From positions 1,037,036-1,101,035 of the forward strand of contig JABUFB010000008.1 in assembly GCA_013314775.1 (NCBI GenBank): a stretch of 64,000 bases of DNA, written 5' to 3'. Below the pieces are notes generated by a model. The model had not been told where the DNA came from and made no database searches. It saw only the letters and a program-made list of their open reading frames with translations. This DNA comes from Armatimonadota bacterium (GTDB lineage Bacteria > Armatimonadota > Zipacnadia > Zipacnadales > JABUFB01). The stretch's first letter is position 1, and every line of letters begins with the position of its first letter. Shown piece by piece: positions 43,555-52,585 of this stretch. The translations under genes and the position numbers were made by a program.

Positions 43555-43938
43555 CTATTTCAAGTTGATTGGTCCCGTGAGGCCGGTGCCATCGGTGTAG
43601 TATGTGGCCCACGTGCCGGTCCCACGCCCCGAGACTTTCATCATGAACCCGGCCGCGACACCAGTCTGGAAGAAGCCGTCGGTGCCGTCAGGAACGAAGC
43701 GCACTGCCGAGGTGCCTTCCGGGGTCGCCACCCAGCCGGGCGGCGCGGTGAAATCCTGAACCCGTCCGCGCATCACGCTGATGAGCAGTGAATGGAAGTC
43801 GGTCGGGTCGTCAACAACCAGTGTCAGATAGGCCTTTCCGCGTGCGTTCTCAACGGCCACTCCATCGGCATACACGGCGGGAACTGCGACAGCCAGCACG
43901 GCCACAACAAGCACCCAGCACGTCATTCTGACTCGCAT
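43555..43938 (-). CDS. Small secreted protein of unknown function
   Basis: A 127-residue protein starting MRVRMTCWVLVVAVLAVAV, a signal peptide cleaved probably after VYA. GGGAGGACGTCGC is upstream of the start. The mature 100 residues are beta-rich, with VVDDPTDFHSLLISVMRG, PPGWVATPEGTSAVRF and GFMMKVSGRGTGTW, and end GPINLK. No family is recognised; the composition resembles a small PEP-CTERM-type ectodomain but lacks the C-terminal tail. The long 5' leader contains two hairpins. Confidence 0.7.
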   Translation of the reverse strand: MRVRMTCWVLVVAVLAVAVPAVYADGVAVENARGKAYLTLVVDDPTDFHSLLISVMRGRVQDFTAPPGWVATPEGTSAVRFVPDGTDGFFQTGVAAGFMMKVSGRGTGTWATYYTDGTGLTGPINLK

Positions 43939-44243
43939 TGCGACGTCCTCCCTGTACGTAGCGAACCCAGATTTCGCTGCGTTGCCCCCTCCGGCCCGCT
44001 CTACAGCGGGCGGATATGATGAATGTTCCACATCCGAGCCGGCAGTTCCTTTCAAAAAACCAAGAAAAAGACAGACCTCTCTGGTTTGACTCAAGCTTAT
44101 ATATGACTAAGCTCAATTCAATGTGACAGTCTCTGCGACCGGACGGAGGAGACTGGCGGAGACTCTGGAGGGTTGACCCGCAAGGCGAGGCGAACAACGG
44201 AGGGGCGGGATGAGGGCGGACCAACCGGCGCGTATGGGGCCCG
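43939..44243. other. 305-base leader region with two hairpins and an AT-rich block
   Basis: Two stem-loops precede the secreted protein gene on the minus strand: GCCCGCT/AGCGGGC (43994-44011, 4-base loop) and AGCGAA/TTCGCT (43960-43978, 7-base loop). An AT-rich block at 44055-44110, unusual in this window, contains a possible -10 (TATAAG) with a -35-like TTGAAT at short spacing. I see no gene. Confidence 0.4.
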
Positions 44244-44519
44244 TCAGATCACCTTCAGCACCACCAGCACGCCCATGACGATGAATGCCCCGCCTGCCAC
44301 GTACCGGATCAGCTCGCGGGGCAGACACGTAGCGCACACCTGGCCAAGGACGACCCCGAGTCCGGTCACAACGGCCAGCGCCAGTGCGCCGCCGGCGAAC
44401 ACAAGCCAGGGCGACTGGAACTTGGCAGCCTGGCTGATGACCGCAAGCTGGGTCTTATCGCCCAGTTCGGCTAGCAGCAGAAGGGTGAAAGTGGAGACAA
44501 AGGGCTTCCAGTCCATCAT
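44244..44519 (-). CDS. Half-size GDT1/TMEM165 (UPF0016) family membrane protein
   Basis: A 91-residue membrane protein starting MMDWKPFVSTFTLLLLAELGDKTQ. A CGGAGG site precedes it. It has three hydrophobic helices and the family signature E-x-G-D-K-T (ELGDKTQLAV) once only. Most GDT1 proteins carry two such copies on ~200 residues; single-domain forms exist and are thought to pair as dimers (from memory). The family exchanges Mn2+ or Ca2+ for H+. The partner half is not adjacent. The ATG is 205 bases from the divergent GH29 gene. Confidence 0.85.
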   Translation of the reverse strand: MMDWKPFVSTFTLLLLAELGDKTQLAVISQAAKFQSPWLVFAGGALALAVVTGLGVVLGQVCATCLPRELIRYVAGGAFIVMGVLVVLKVI

Positions 44520-44723
44520 GATCCTCCGGTGAGTACAAACGCGCTGCCGGCAGGAAGCCGCAACGCGCTTCGTTATGCGTCCTCGCGGCATTCTACGCTG
44601 GGACGTAGGCAAGGACAAGTGTCCGGTCGGGCAGGACAGCACCGACTGAGCAGCGAACCTGCCGCTGATAGACTGTACGTTCCACGGCAAGCACCGCAGA
44701 TCATAGACCAGGAGTCCACAGAC

Positions 44724-46463
44724 ATGGTTGACGGCACTTCCCCGGAGATGTGGGGCAAAGCAGGTGGGAAGCAGGAAGGCGATCTGAAGCGCGGCGCCTG
44801 GCTCAAGGACTCGCGGTTCGCGATGTTCATCCACTGGGGCCTGTACTCCGAACTGGCCGGGCGCTGGAAGGGCCGGACCTACTATGGCATCAGTGAGTGG
44901 ATCATGAACCGCGCGCGAATTCCGGTGGCTGAGTACGAGCAGGTCGCCGCGCGGTTCAACCCGGTGGAGTTCGATGCCGCGGAGTGGGTAGGCATCGCGA
45001 AAGCCGCAGGCATGCGGCACATTATGATCACCGCGAAGCACCACGACGGGTTCGCGCTGTTCAAGTCGCAGGCGAGCCCGTACAACATCGTGGATGCCAC
45101 GCCCTTCGGCCGTGACCCGATGAAGGAACTTGCCGATGCCTGCAGTGCCGAGGGCCTGCGCCTGGGCTTCTATTACTCGCAGACCCAGGACTGGCACGAG
45201 CAGGACGCCGTGGGCAACTCTTGGGACTGGCCCGAGGGCGGGGATTTCGACCGGTATCTGCATGGCAAGGTCGTGCCCCAATTGCGGGAGCTTCTCACCG
45301 GCTATGGCCCCGTGGCCGGGGTCTGGTTCGACACGCCGGGGCCGATCACGCCCGATCAGTCGCGGATGCTGGTGGATCTGGTACACGAACTGCAGCCGGA
45401 GTGCCTGGTAAACAGCCGCATCGGCAACGGTCTGGGAGATTACGATACTCTCGGTGACCAGGAGATCCCGCGTTTGCCTCGGGAGGGTCTCTGGGAGACG
45501 CCGGACACCCACAATGATACGTGGGGCTACGCCTGGTATGACCGCAACTTCAAGGGCCCGCGCACCGTGGCGGAACGGCTCATCAGGGTTGCGAGCCGCG
45601 GCGGGACCTACATGCTCAATGTCGGCCCCGACGGGCTGGGACGCATCCCGGAAGCATCAGAGCGAGTCTTGCGCGAGGTCGGACGCTGGGTGCATGCGCA
45701 TGAGGACGCGATCCACGGCGTTGACCCCACGCCGCTGGGCCCTCTCCCCTGGGGTGAATGCACGGCAAGGGCCAACAAGCTTCATCTGCACGTCTTCGAC
45801 TGGCCTGCGAGCGGGAGATTGGTGGTTCCGGGGCTGCGATCGCCGGTGGAAACGGCCCGGATTGGCGATGAGACACTCCCGGCGACTGCAGGAGACGCGC
45901 ACGTGACGGTGCAGTTGCCGGCGGTCCGGCCGGGCGAGCTGATACCGGTGGTCGTCCTGGAAGTGCCGGAACCGATTGAGGCGGACCGGGAGCTGACCGT
46001 ACTCGCGGGGAGCACGAACACACTGGATGCAGGCCTCGCCGAGATGACTGGCTGCGAGTTGCGGACGGTCCAGTGGATGGAGAAGTTCGGCGACTGGCAA
46101 CACGCAGAGTGCGTGGGCGGCTGGCAGAAGGGCGGCACCGCGACCTGGACTTTCCGCACCCTCGAGCCGGGATCGTATGCTCTGGAACTGGAGTACTCCT
46201 GCCCTGCTGCAGATGACTACGCCGAGTGGCGGGTGCGGTGCGATGAGCTGGAGCTGACCTTTCCGCTCATCGACACCGGCGAAAGAGATCGGCGCGAAGC
46301 TTTCGGCGGGCAACTGCCCCGGTTCCGTACATACCGCGTGGGCATCGTGGATTTCCCGGAGCCCGGGGCGCATCAGCTCTCGACCGGACCTGCTGAAGCG
46401 GAGGGCCGGGGGATGCGACTGGCCCTGGTGAGGTTGGTTCCCGTGGCCGGACTCGGTTCCTGA
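44724..46463 (+). CDS. GH29 alpha-L-fucosidase, no signal peptide
   Basis: A 579-residue protein starting MVDGTSPEMWGKAGG with AGGAG upstream. No signal peptide is present, so it is probably cytoplasmic and would act on imported fucosides. The GH29 barrel is clear: RFAMFIHWGLYSELAG, MITAKHHDGFALFKS, GLRLGFYYSQTQDWHE, the nucleophile D203 in GVWFDTPGPI, and RGGTYMLNVGPDGLGRIP. The C-terminal ~120 residues form a jelly-roll (TATWTFRTLEPGSYALELEY) of CBM type. A LamG-domain protein follows after 18 bases, probably co-transcribed. Confidence 0.92.
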   Translation: MVDGTSPEMWGKAGGKQEGDLKRGAWLKDSRFAMFIHWGLYSELAGRWKGRTYYGISEWIMNRARIPVAEYEQVAARFNPVEFDAAEWVGIAKAAGMRHIMITAKHHDGFALFKSQASPYNIVDATPFGRDPMKELADACSAEGLRLGFYYSQTQDWHEQDAVGNSWDWPEGGDFDRYLHGKVVPQLRELLTGYGPVAGVWFDTPGPITPDQSRMLVDLVHELQPECLVNSRIGNGLGDYDTLGDQEIPRLPREGLWETPDTHNDTWGYAWYDRNFKGPRTVAERLIRVASRGGTYMLNVGPDGLGRIPEASERVLREVGRWVHAHEDAIHGVDPTPLGPLPWGECTARANKLHLHVFDWPASGRLVVPGLRSPVETARIGDETLPATAGDAHVTVQLPAVRPGELIPVVVLEVPEPIEADRELTVLAGSTNTLDAGLAEMTGCELRTVQWMEKFGDWQHAECVGGWQKGGTATWTFRTLEPGSYALELEYSCPAADDYAEWRVRCDELELTFPLIDTGERDRREAFGGQLPRFRTYRVGIVDFPEPGAHQLSTGPAEAEGRGMRLALVRLVPVAGLGS

Positions 46464-46481
46464 TATCACGAGAGGTAACCT

Positions 46482-49400
46482 ATGTTGGGTATCCAGGCAT
46501 TGCTCCTCCTCGCCACGGGCGCGACACAGGTCAGCGAGTGCGTGCCCCGTCCGGAAGACTACGCGTTGATGTGGTGGGCAGAAGGCTTCCCGTCCCATAC
46601 CCCGGAAGCGCCGTGGCTGCGCTGCATCCAGACTGGGCGCTACGCCATCGCGCTCAACACCGAGACGCTTCAGGTTCCGCATTTTGGTCGAGTATCTGCG
46701 GGCCTGGACTATGCCGGAGCTGCGAAGGCGGACAACAGCATCGTGCACAGCCTCCCCCCGGCAGACCTCTCCCTCACCATATCCGTGAACGGAAAGACCT
46801 ACCGTTGCGAAAGCGGCGCGAAGTGGACGCAGTTCGGTGGCCCTAGGCTCATCGAATCAGGACGGGTCATGCAGCGGGCGGATGTGACCGGCCTGGAATT
46901 CGCAGCGCAGGACGGCAGCCGGCTCCATGTGGACGCGCGGTTCGAGACAGTTGCCTGGCCCGACCGCCTGGCGCTCATTCTCGCCGCCCGGCCGGGCATG
47001 CAGCCGATTCCGCAGGGCGAGCCCTGTTTCGGGCGCATTGGCGGTGGGTACGGCTTGTCCGGCGCGAATCACCTCGAAATCCCGCACTCGCCGGAGCTTG
47101 AGCCAGAGCAGTTCACCCTGGAACTCTGGGCGTTCGTACCGGTGGATTACCAGGCATCGCCTCGCCTGAGCCCGTGGCTGGTATGCAAGAACGGGAACGA
47201 GTGGGTGGACGGCAACTACGGAATCATGATCATCGGGGGCCGGCCGCGGGCGATCGTGAATATCGGCGGGGGGCGCGAGAACTGCTTCCAGTTGGAGGCC
47301 CAGGGCGGAGCTGTGGTGCGGACGGAACAGTGGAACCACCTGGCCATCAGCTATGACGGAGACACCTTGCGCATCGCCGTGAACGGCCAGCCTGCCGGAG
47401 AGCTGAAGATCGGGCGGAAGCGCACGGCAGGGGCCGGAGGACTGGCCTTCGGGCGGCGCCAGGACAACTCCGGCGACGGCTACCACTTCCGGGGCGTGAT
47501 CGACGAGGTGCGCCTGTACGACCGCGTGCTGACCGCCGAGGAGTTGCAGTCGCGCACCACGAAGCCCGAGCAGGCGCTCGCAGGAGCAACGCCGGTGCGT
47601 GAGTGGTCTTTCGACCCGAAAGGGCAGGCATCGACGAACAGGCCCGGCGAGCGCTGGCGCGAAGCGTCGATGGAGGTCTTGCTGAGCACGGAAAGAGGCA
47701 CAGAGCGAGGGCGATGGGCCCTGCCGGAGGGGGAGGCCTGGGATGCAGACGCCTGGCGCGAAGCAGCGCTGGTGCTCTCCCCGGGAACAGACGAGCCGCC
47801 GAACGCCGGACAGTCGCTCAGGGTGGCGGCAACCGAGGTGCCCGCGGGCAATGAGCGCGCGGTGGAGTATGACCCGGCGCGGGGCTGGCATCGGATCGAC
47901 CTGAACGGGGTCGCGCCCATCATCCCGGAAGGCGGGCATGGGAACCAGAACGACGCGGTCGAGCGAGTGAGGATTACCCTGACCAACCCAGACCCGGTGG
48001 AGCGCACCGCGAGGCTGCTGTTCGAGAAGGGGGCGGCAGGGATCGCGTTGCGCTTCGGCGCACCGATTACCGGCGTGTCCGCGTTTCTGCTGGACGTCGA
48101 GGGTAACCCCACGGGCATCCCCGTCCAGATCAGCAAGAACTGGCACGGCAGGCCGGAAGGCGGCGTCTATGCCGGCCAGTGGTTCCACGGCTTCAGCATG
48201 GTGCGCGTGCCGCCCGGGGAGACGGTTGAGCTCGAGCTGAACATCGTCTACGGTCACTACGGCGGGGTGGCGGCGGCGTCACACGCCCAGTTGTGCCTGA
48301 TCGGCTGGGGCAGCAACCAGCTCTGGGACCAGTCGGCGCTGGGCTCGTGGGGCGAGAGCATCTGCTACGAACCCGATCAGGCACAGGCGGCGGCCACGGT
48401 CCTCGACGTGCGCCCGTTGATGGTGCGGTCGATGAACCGAAACATGGAGTGGAACTGGACGCACAATGTGGGCGGCGGCGACTTCTTCCGGTACTTTGCC
48501 CCCGATGGCAAGCGCGGTTTCCCCGCGCGCATGAAGACCGCGTACCTGAGTCAGTGCCCGGTTCTTACCGAGGTGCTCTACGCAGGTTGCACGGCGCAAA
48601 GACGCATCGAGCACGAGGCCACCGTGAGTCTGTACCGGTCGGACGACATCGTGCGGGGGGTATACCGGCTGAGGATGGACGTGAACGAGGCGACGCCTTT
48701 CTCGCGGTTCGTGATCTGCCAGATTGGCGCCGACACCTACAGCTACACCGGCGAGCGGAAGATGGCGCTGGGCAACGAGCAGGGCCTCGTGCGCGAGTGG
48801 GACACGCGCTGGGGAGGCGACCAGTACCGCACGGAGCCAATGCAGTGCACTGGCCGCGTCCCGTGGGTGTCGCTCCACGATGCGGTGTCTCGGGCCGGCG
48901 AAAATGGAGGCGCGTGGGCGAACCGGGGCCTGATTATCCGCAGTTGGAGGGCGCGCCTCGGCGGAAAGGATGCGAAACCATGGGTCGCGGAGTACGGGGT
49001 CCGTGCGTGCGGGACCGACACATCCACCATCGACATCATCCCGCCGCCCGGCGTCAACCAACTGCAACCGGGGGATTTCGTGGAGGCCACGATCGAGCAT
49101 GTGATCCTCCCCCAGCACCCAGAGGACTACTACGGCCCCAATGCGAACCTGCGTTCCGCGCTGGAGAGCGATGGCAACACCTGGCGGATGGTGTACCGAG
49201 AGGCAACCGGAAACGACATTGCGGTTTCCGCCACAGTGGGGAGGACGGAGCGCGAGCGGCCTGCATTGATCCGCGCTGAGGGGGACCGTGCGGAGTTCAG
49301 CCTCGAGGGCGGGCTGGGGTACGTGCCGGTGACTATCGCCGGACTGTCTCGACCGGGAGCAGCAATCCTCGAGACGCGGACCGCGGAAACCTGGATGAGA

Positions 49401-49535
49401 GCGCCCGGCGCGGACGTCTGGCAGGCCGATTATGACCCACGCACGGGGACATGGGCGTACACCTTCAGCGTTCGCGCGGACGCACCGCAGGATGTGCGAA
49501 CCAGGCGGCAGTTCCGGTTCCGCCTGCGGGACTGA
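46482..49535 (+). CDS. Large secreted protein with an inserted LamG-like domain
   Basis: A 1017-residue protein starting MLGIQALLLLATGATQVS, a short signal peptide; GAGAGG is upstream. It is all-beta in character. Residues ~188-355 are a Laminin-G-like domain (NHLEIPHSPELEPEQFTLELWAF, WNHLAISYDGDTLRIAVNG, GVIDEVRLYDRVLTAEEL), a typical carbohydrate-binding fold. The remaining ~800 residues, before and after, are a beta-sandwich array without a known signature; WGSNQLWDQSALGSWGESI and the KRGFPARMKTAYLSQCPVL region are conserved-looking. It probably binds or cleaves the substrate of the adjacent fucosidase, which is inference. Confidence 0.7.
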   Translation: MLGIQALLLLATGATQVSECVPRPEDYALMWWAEGFPSHTPEAPWLRCIQTGRYAIALNTETLQVPHFGRVSAGLDYAGAAKADNSIVHSLPPADLSLTISVNGKTYRCESGAKWTQFGGPRLIESGRVMQRADVTGLEFAAQDGSRLHVDARFETVAWPDRLALILAARPGMQPIPQGEPCFGRIGGGYGLSGANHLEIPHSPELEPEQFTLELWAFVPVDYQASPRLSPWLVCKNGNEWVDGNYGIMIIGGRPRAIVNIGGGRENCFQLEAQGGAVVRTEQWNHLAISYDGDTLRIAVNGQPAGELKIGRKRTAGAGGLAFGRRQDNSGDGYHFRGVIDEVRLYDRVLTAEELQSRTTKPEQALAGATPVREWSFDPKGQASTNRPGERWREASMEVLLSTERGTERGRWALPEGEAWDADAWREAALVLSPGTDEPPNAGQSLRVAATEVPAGNERAVEYDPARGWHRIDLNGVAPIIPEGGHGNQNDAVERVRITLTNPDPVERTARLLFEKGAAGIALRFGAPITGVSAFLLDVEGNPTGIPVQISKNWHGRPEGGVYAGQWFHGFSMVRVPPGETVELELNIVYGHYGGVAAASHAQLCLIGWGSNQLWDQSALGSWGESICYEPDQAQAAATVLDVRPLMVRSMNRNMEWNWTHNVGGGDFFRYFAPDGKRGFPARMKTAYLSQCPVLTEVLYAGCTAQRRIEHEATVSLYRSDDIVRGVYRLRMDVNEATPFSRFVICQIGADTYSYTGERKMALGNEQGLVREWDTRWGGDQYRTEPMQCTGRVPWVSLHDAVSRAGENGGAWANRGLIIRSWRARLGGKDAKPWVAEYGVRACGTDTSTIDIIPPPGVNQLQPGDFVEATIEHVILPQHPEDYYGPNANLRSALESDGNTWRMVYREATGNDIAVSATVGRTERERPALIRAEGDRAEFSLEGGLGYVPVTIAGLSRPGAAILETRTAETWMRAPGADVWQADYDPRTGTWAYTFSVRADAPQDVRTRRQFRFRLRD

Positions 49536-49587
49536 GGCAGAGTCTCTGGCGATAACTCCCTGGGAGCGCCGGCCGTGCCGGATACAG

Positions 49588-50985
49588 TTACGGTCGCGGA
49601 TCGCGCACAATCACGAACTGCGTGGTGATCGTGTCACCCGCGCAGTAGAACAACCGATAGCCTCGGGGCGTTGTGCCGTCGTGATTCCCCCGCGTGGTCG
49701 CGAGGCAGGCCGTGGTGGTATACAGCACCCCGTCGATGACTTCCTCCTGATTGGCGTGGTAATGCCCCGAGAGAACAGCCTTCAGGTTGTGCCCCTTGAA
49801 CAGCGCGATCACATCCGCCGCGCCGGGAGCCAGATAGGCGCGGGTATTGGGGTACAGCGGGTGGTGAGTACACAGGACGATGGGCTGAGACGGGTCAGTA
49901 GCCTTGAGCAGCTCGCGAAGCCACTCGATGCGCTCCCCGCCGATGGGCTCGGTCTCCGGGTTGGAGTCCAGCAGGATGAACTTCCAACCGGCGTACTCGA
50001 AAACCCGGTTCAGGGGACCGAACTCACGCTCGAAGTAGCCCCCAGCGAGATCATGGTTGCCGCGCAGAGCGTAGTATGGCCTGCGTAGACGATCCAGTCC
50101 CATACGCGCAAGGGCCATGGCGTCTGACGCGGAATCCTGCGTCAGGTCCCCCAGCCACAGGCTGAACGCCACGTACGGGTCGGCGTTGATCATGTCTACC
50201 GCGTCGTTGAGGATTTCGACGCTCTTTGTGTCGGTGATATGGATGTCGTTTCCCTGCGCGAAACCGAACTCCAAAGCAGCGGGGTGGTTCTGCTGCCACT
50301 GTACCCAACCAGACGCCAGCTCGTCCCCGGACAGGGCACGGTCGTGGATTGCCGCAAGGGCCACTCCACCCGAGTAGGGACCGTTGAGGTTCGAGTAGGC
50401 GCCGACGGTGAGAGGCGTCCCGGGCCTGGAGACGAGAGAACCACTGATCTTGGATTCCGCGACGAGACCGCCATCCACATACAGGCGCGCTGCCGTGCCG
50501 TCGTAGGTCAGCGCAAGCTGGTGCCAGCCGGGCACGATCGGCGCGCTGACACCGGTCTGCCCTGAATCCGTGGTGACCCGGCCGACCCAGTTGCCCTGCG
50601 GGTCGGTGATGATGCCGAACACATCGCCGTCGGGACCGCCGTACACGTCCCGGCAGACGATCCCGGCGTAGAGGTTCCCGCGCTGCTCCTGGAAGACCAC
50701 CGCGACCAGGGAGAATGCGGGCCAGCCATCGCCCAGAGCGGGCCCGACAGCGTACATCCCTGGCCCGGTCCGCAGGAGTGTGCGGCCCATGAACTGCTCG
50801 ACCGAGTCGCCTTTGAGCGCGAGAGGGTGGCCATTGCCGGAGGTGTCGGTTACAACGGTTCCTTCGATGCTCTCGGCGGCCCACGAGGCGATGGGAACAT
50901 CGCCTGAGAAAACTGGCGCTGTCAGAGTCAGTGCGAGAAGCGCGCTAAGCACGAATCTGCTCGTTTGGCCAGTAGGAGTCGTCAT
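49588..50985 (-). CDS. Secreted LamG plus calcineurin-like metallophosphatase
   Basis: A 465-residue protein with a signal peptide (MTTPTGQTSRFVLSALLALTL). Residues ~30-225 form a LamG-like domain (GWHQLALTYDGTAARLYVDGG, VALAAIHDRALSGDEL). The C-terminal ~240 residues carry the calcineurin-like phosphoesterase motifs: GNDIHITD, LGDLTQD, GNHDLAGG, CTHHPLY and GHYHAN, giving the expected bimetal-binding set. Such enzymes hydrolyse phosphate esters; the LamG domain probably directs it to glycans. It is convergent with the upstream LamG gene. Its ribosome site is weak (AGGGA, ~11 bases). Confidence 0.88.
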   Translation of the reverse strand: MTTPTGQTSRFVLSALLALTLTAPVFSGDVPIASWAAESIEGTVVTDTSGNGHPLALKGDSVEQFMGRTLLRTGPGMYAVGPALGDGWPAFSLVAVVFQEQRGNLYAGIVCRDVYGGPDGDVFGIITDPQGNWVGRVTTDSGQTGVSAPIVPGWHQLALTYDGTAARLYVDGGLVAESKISGSLVSRPGTPLTVGAYSNLNGPYSGGVALAAIHDRALSGDELASGWVQWQQNHPAALEFGFAQGNDIHITDTKSVEILNDAVDMINADPYVAFSLWLGDLTQDSASDAMALARMGLDRLRRPYYALRGNHDLAGGYFEREFGPLNRVFEYAGWKFILLDSNPETEPIGGERIEWLRELLKATDPSQPIVLCTHHPLYPNTRAYLAPGAADVIALFKGHNLKAVLSGHYHANQEEVIDGVLYTTTACLATTRGNHDGTTPRGYRLFYCAGDTITTQFVIVRDPRP

Positions 50986-51147
50986 CGATCAAAGCGTCCC
51001 TCGTGTCGGTTGTTCGCGTGCCGCCTGGAACCAAACGAGCCGATGACGGCCAGGGAACGGCGTTGTGCGCCTGTCAGGCACCCGTACGCTCCGGGTCAAG
51101 CACACTACAATCGTGGTTGACGAGACCGTTCTCTGCGAGGTCCCTAT

Positions 51148-52461
51148 TCAGCCCTGCCAGAGCACCTCGATCACGTCGTCCAGCCCTGTCACGCTCTCCG
51201 TAGGCGCCTCGATGATGAGTCTGCCGTTCTCTTCGCGGTGAGGTAGGTTCTGGCCGGTGGCAAGTAGTCTCACGCGTTTCGGCACGGCCGGAGGAAGCAC
51301 TTCGATATTGCCCCTGTGCCCCGGAAGGACATGGAGATACCAGACATCTTCCCCGCGGGTGATGGGCACATTGGCGCGGTCGTCGCCGGGGGTCGGCCTG
51401 GCGCCGATGAGCGACTTGCGACTGTGCTTCATCCACCCGGCCAGTTCCGCGGCATGGTCGTAGAAGCCCTGGGGCATAGTTCCGTCCGGAGCAGGGCCGA
51501 CATTGAGCAGGAAGTTCCCGCCCCATGACCGGCACTTGACCAGGGTCTCGATGACCCAGGATGTGGGGCGAAAGCGCCCCTTCGGATTGTAGCCCCAGTG
51601 ACCGTTCCAGGCGATGCAGTATTCCCACCAGCCCGATGGACGGCCGTCCGGGAAGTTCCATTCAGGGGTGGCGAAATCGCCCACGCCTCCCCAGCGGGGA
51701 TTGATCACGATGCCGGGCTGCAGGTCCCGCACCCACTGGAGGGTCTGCTCGGTGCGGATGTCCTTGATGCCCGGCCAGCCCATGCCGTCAAACCACAGCA
51801 GGTCGATCTTTCCGTAGCGCGTGAGCAGTTCGGCAAGCTGCCCGATGGTGTATTCGTAGAAGGCGTCGAAGTCTTTCTGGTTCTGGATAGGCTCCCGTGG
51901 GGGGTGCTTGCCACGCTTATTGTAGTCGAAGTCCACGTCGCCCACGGGGAACCCCGGGTAATGCCAATCCACGGGCGAAAAGTAGAAGCCGACTTTCAGA
52001 CCGTGCCTGCGGCAGGCATCGACGTAGGGTTGTAGCAGGTCGCGACCGCCCATATACTGGCGGGTGCTCATGTCGCCGAAATGCGTGGGCCACAGAGCGT
52101 AGCCGTCGTGGTGCTTTGTGGTGAGCACTGCGTAGGTGAAGCCGGCCTCCGCGGCGGCTTGCATCCACTTGTCCGGGTCGTAGTTCTGGGGATTGAAGTC
52201 TTTGGCCAGCGCGTAATACTTGTCAGGCGGGTGGAAGCGGGGATCGCCGCCTGCCGGGTAGTCCTTGATCATCGCCCAGGAGGGTTGGATTCCGGCAACG
52301 CTGTGAATTCCCCAATGCATGAACAGGCCCAGGCCCGCTTCCGGGAACCATTGGGCGTCCGGGTGGGTGGTGCGCTCGAACTTCGGGGCCGCTCCGGCGG
52401 GAATGCAGAGCGCCAGAGCCAGCAATGCGGGAGGTATCAGCATGGGTGTCACGCCTCGCAT
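51148..52461 (-). CDS. Secreted GH29 alpha-L-fucosidase
   Basis: A 437-residue protein with a signal peptide ending near IPAGAAPKF. The start could be the first ATG or the internal one (MLIPPALL, six residues later), which has a better GAGG site. GH29 features: GLGLFMHWGIHSVAGI, LTTKHHDGYALWPTHF, GLKVGFYFSPVDWHYPG, nucleophile D225 in DLLWFDGMGW, and GGNFLLNVGPAPDG. It ends with a short beta domain. It lies apart from the cytoplasmic fucosidase at 44724, and may start degradation outside the cell. Confidence 0.92.
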   Translation of the reverse strand: MRGVTPMLIPPALLALALCIPAGAAPKFERTTHPDAQWFPEAGLGLFMHWGIHSVAGIQPSWAMIKDYPAGGDPRFHPPDKYYALAKDFNPQNYDPDKWMQAAAEAGFTYAVLTTKHHDGYALWPTHFGDMSTRQYMGGRDLLQPYVDACRRHGLKVGFYFSPVDWHYPGFPVGDVDFDYNKRGKHPPREPIQNQKDFDAFYEYTIGQLAELLTRYGKIDLLWFDGMGWPGIKDIRTEQTLQWVRDLQPGIVINPRWGGVGDFATPEWNFPDGRPSGWWEYCIAWNGHWGYNPKGRFRPTSWVIETLVKCRSWGGNFLLNVGPAPDGTMPQGFYDHAAELAGWMKHSRKSLIGARPTPGDDRANVPITRGEDVWYLHVLPGHRGNIEVLPPAVPKRVRLLATGQNLPHREENGRLIIEAPTESVTGLDDVIEVLWQG

Positions 52462-52585
52462 GGGTACGATCTCTTGAGTCCGTCCAGGGCCAATCCGGTT
52501 CGTGTTCGCGATACAGGGCAGCCAGTCGGGGACACCCTGCCTCCCACGTCGCCTTGGGGCGCGCGATGGGCTGTCCTGCCAGTTC

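Noticed and set aside
43939-44011. Possible cyclic-di-GMP (GEMM-type) riboswitch before the small secreted protein gene
   Set aside because: A GGCAA...CGCAGCGAAA-like stretch is present, but the conserved partner GGGACGCAAAGCC and the second helix are missing, so the match is not good enough.
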